Source of the DNA: Gordonia gummivorans
Lineage (GTDB): Bacteria; Actinomycetota; Actinomycetes; Mycobacteriales; Mycobacteriaceae
Length of the DNA stretch: 64,000 nt
Direction of reading: 5' to 3'
NCBI RefSeq assembly: GCF_022513585.1
Contig: NZ_JAKWBF010000001.1
Span: 124,001-188,000, forward strand
In this document: one piece after another, positions 63,898 through 64,000 of the stretch
Layout: each line of letters starts with the position of its first letter
Numbering within the stretch: position 1 is the first letter of the stretch
The notes under the pieces: model-generated
Seen by the model: only the letters and a program-made list of their open reading frames with translations
Database searches by the model: none
Told to the model about the DNA's origin: nothing
Program-made: the position numbers and the translations under genes

Positions 63898-64000
63898 GGC
63901 GGAACCATACTGCGCTCACCCAGGCGTTCTCCCCGTTTTCACTCTTCAGCGCATCGCGCAGAGTCACAATGAGCGTGCCGAGGGCAGGTCGGGGACTGGT

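Overview
The window is high-GC actinobacterial DNA. It most resembles Gordonia or a close relative in the mycolic-acid-containing Mycobacteriales. The reasons are frequent GTG starts, many TetR, LysR and MarR regulators, an F420-type (Ddn-like) reductase, a DUF5313-type protein, a sulfotransferase/DUF1214 pair, and a cluster whose families are named after Mycobacterium smegmatis genes MSMEG_0565-0572. The genus is an inference. I saw no tRNA, rRNA, CRISPR array, insertion sequence or phage gene. Gene order and base composition look chromosomal throughout.

Layout. 1-9.4 kb: a LysR regulator, small membrane proteins, a CoA-binding protein, a TauE-type exporter, a type II NADH dehydrogenase, then TetR facing an aminoglycoside-phosphotransferase-like protein plus a DUF7064/7065-like protein, and a fused receiver/thioredoxin-reductase-like flavoprotein. 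9.4-9.6 kb: 36-bp tandem repeats. 9.6-17.7 kb: an alpha/beta hydrolase, an O-methyltransferase and a TetR facing an FAD monooxygenase, then a membrane protein overlapping a linalool dehydratase/isomerase-like enzyme, a class 3 lipase and a maleylpyruvate-isomerase-like protein. 17.7-25.3 kb: 2,2-dialkylglycine decarboxylase, OPT peptide transporter, TDT-family transporter, ferredoxin/rubredoxin reductase and an SDR. 25.4-30.7 kb: a LacI-controlled sugar or polyol cluster with an orphan periplasmic binding protein. 30.7-36.2 kb: MarR with a DHA2 exporter, then a 996-residue secreted Ig-like/beta-propeller protein. 36-44 kb: SDR, sulfotransferase, DUF1214, CinA, TetR and a CopB-type P-type ATPase behind a CsoR-like operator.

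44.3-51.9 kb is a complete Nit1C-type nitrogen-starvation operon of eight tightly packed genes: DsrE-like protein, nitrilase, small protein, flavin monooxygenase, radical SAM enzyme, GNAT-AIR synthase fusion, a second nitrilase-fold protein and a glycosyltransferase. The second nitrilase-fold protein has lost the catalytic Glu and Cys. A 32-bp inverted repeat lies upstream of the operon. 52-64 kb: acyl-CoA synthetase, DedA protein, and a second TetR/DUF7064-like/phosphotransferase-like module that mirrors the one at 5 kb and is followed by a CitE-like lyase. Then come a LysG-type regulator, an AcuI/YhdH-type reductase, a Ddn-like protein, a SHOCT-domain protein, a DUF1206 membrane protein and a secreted cupin.

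The points I would look at first are the pseudo-nitrilase in the Nit1C operon, the mirrored twin modules, the linalool dehydratase-like gene with its split membrane partner, and two families of dispersed intergenic repeats (9.5/51.9 kb and 44.0/59.7 kb).
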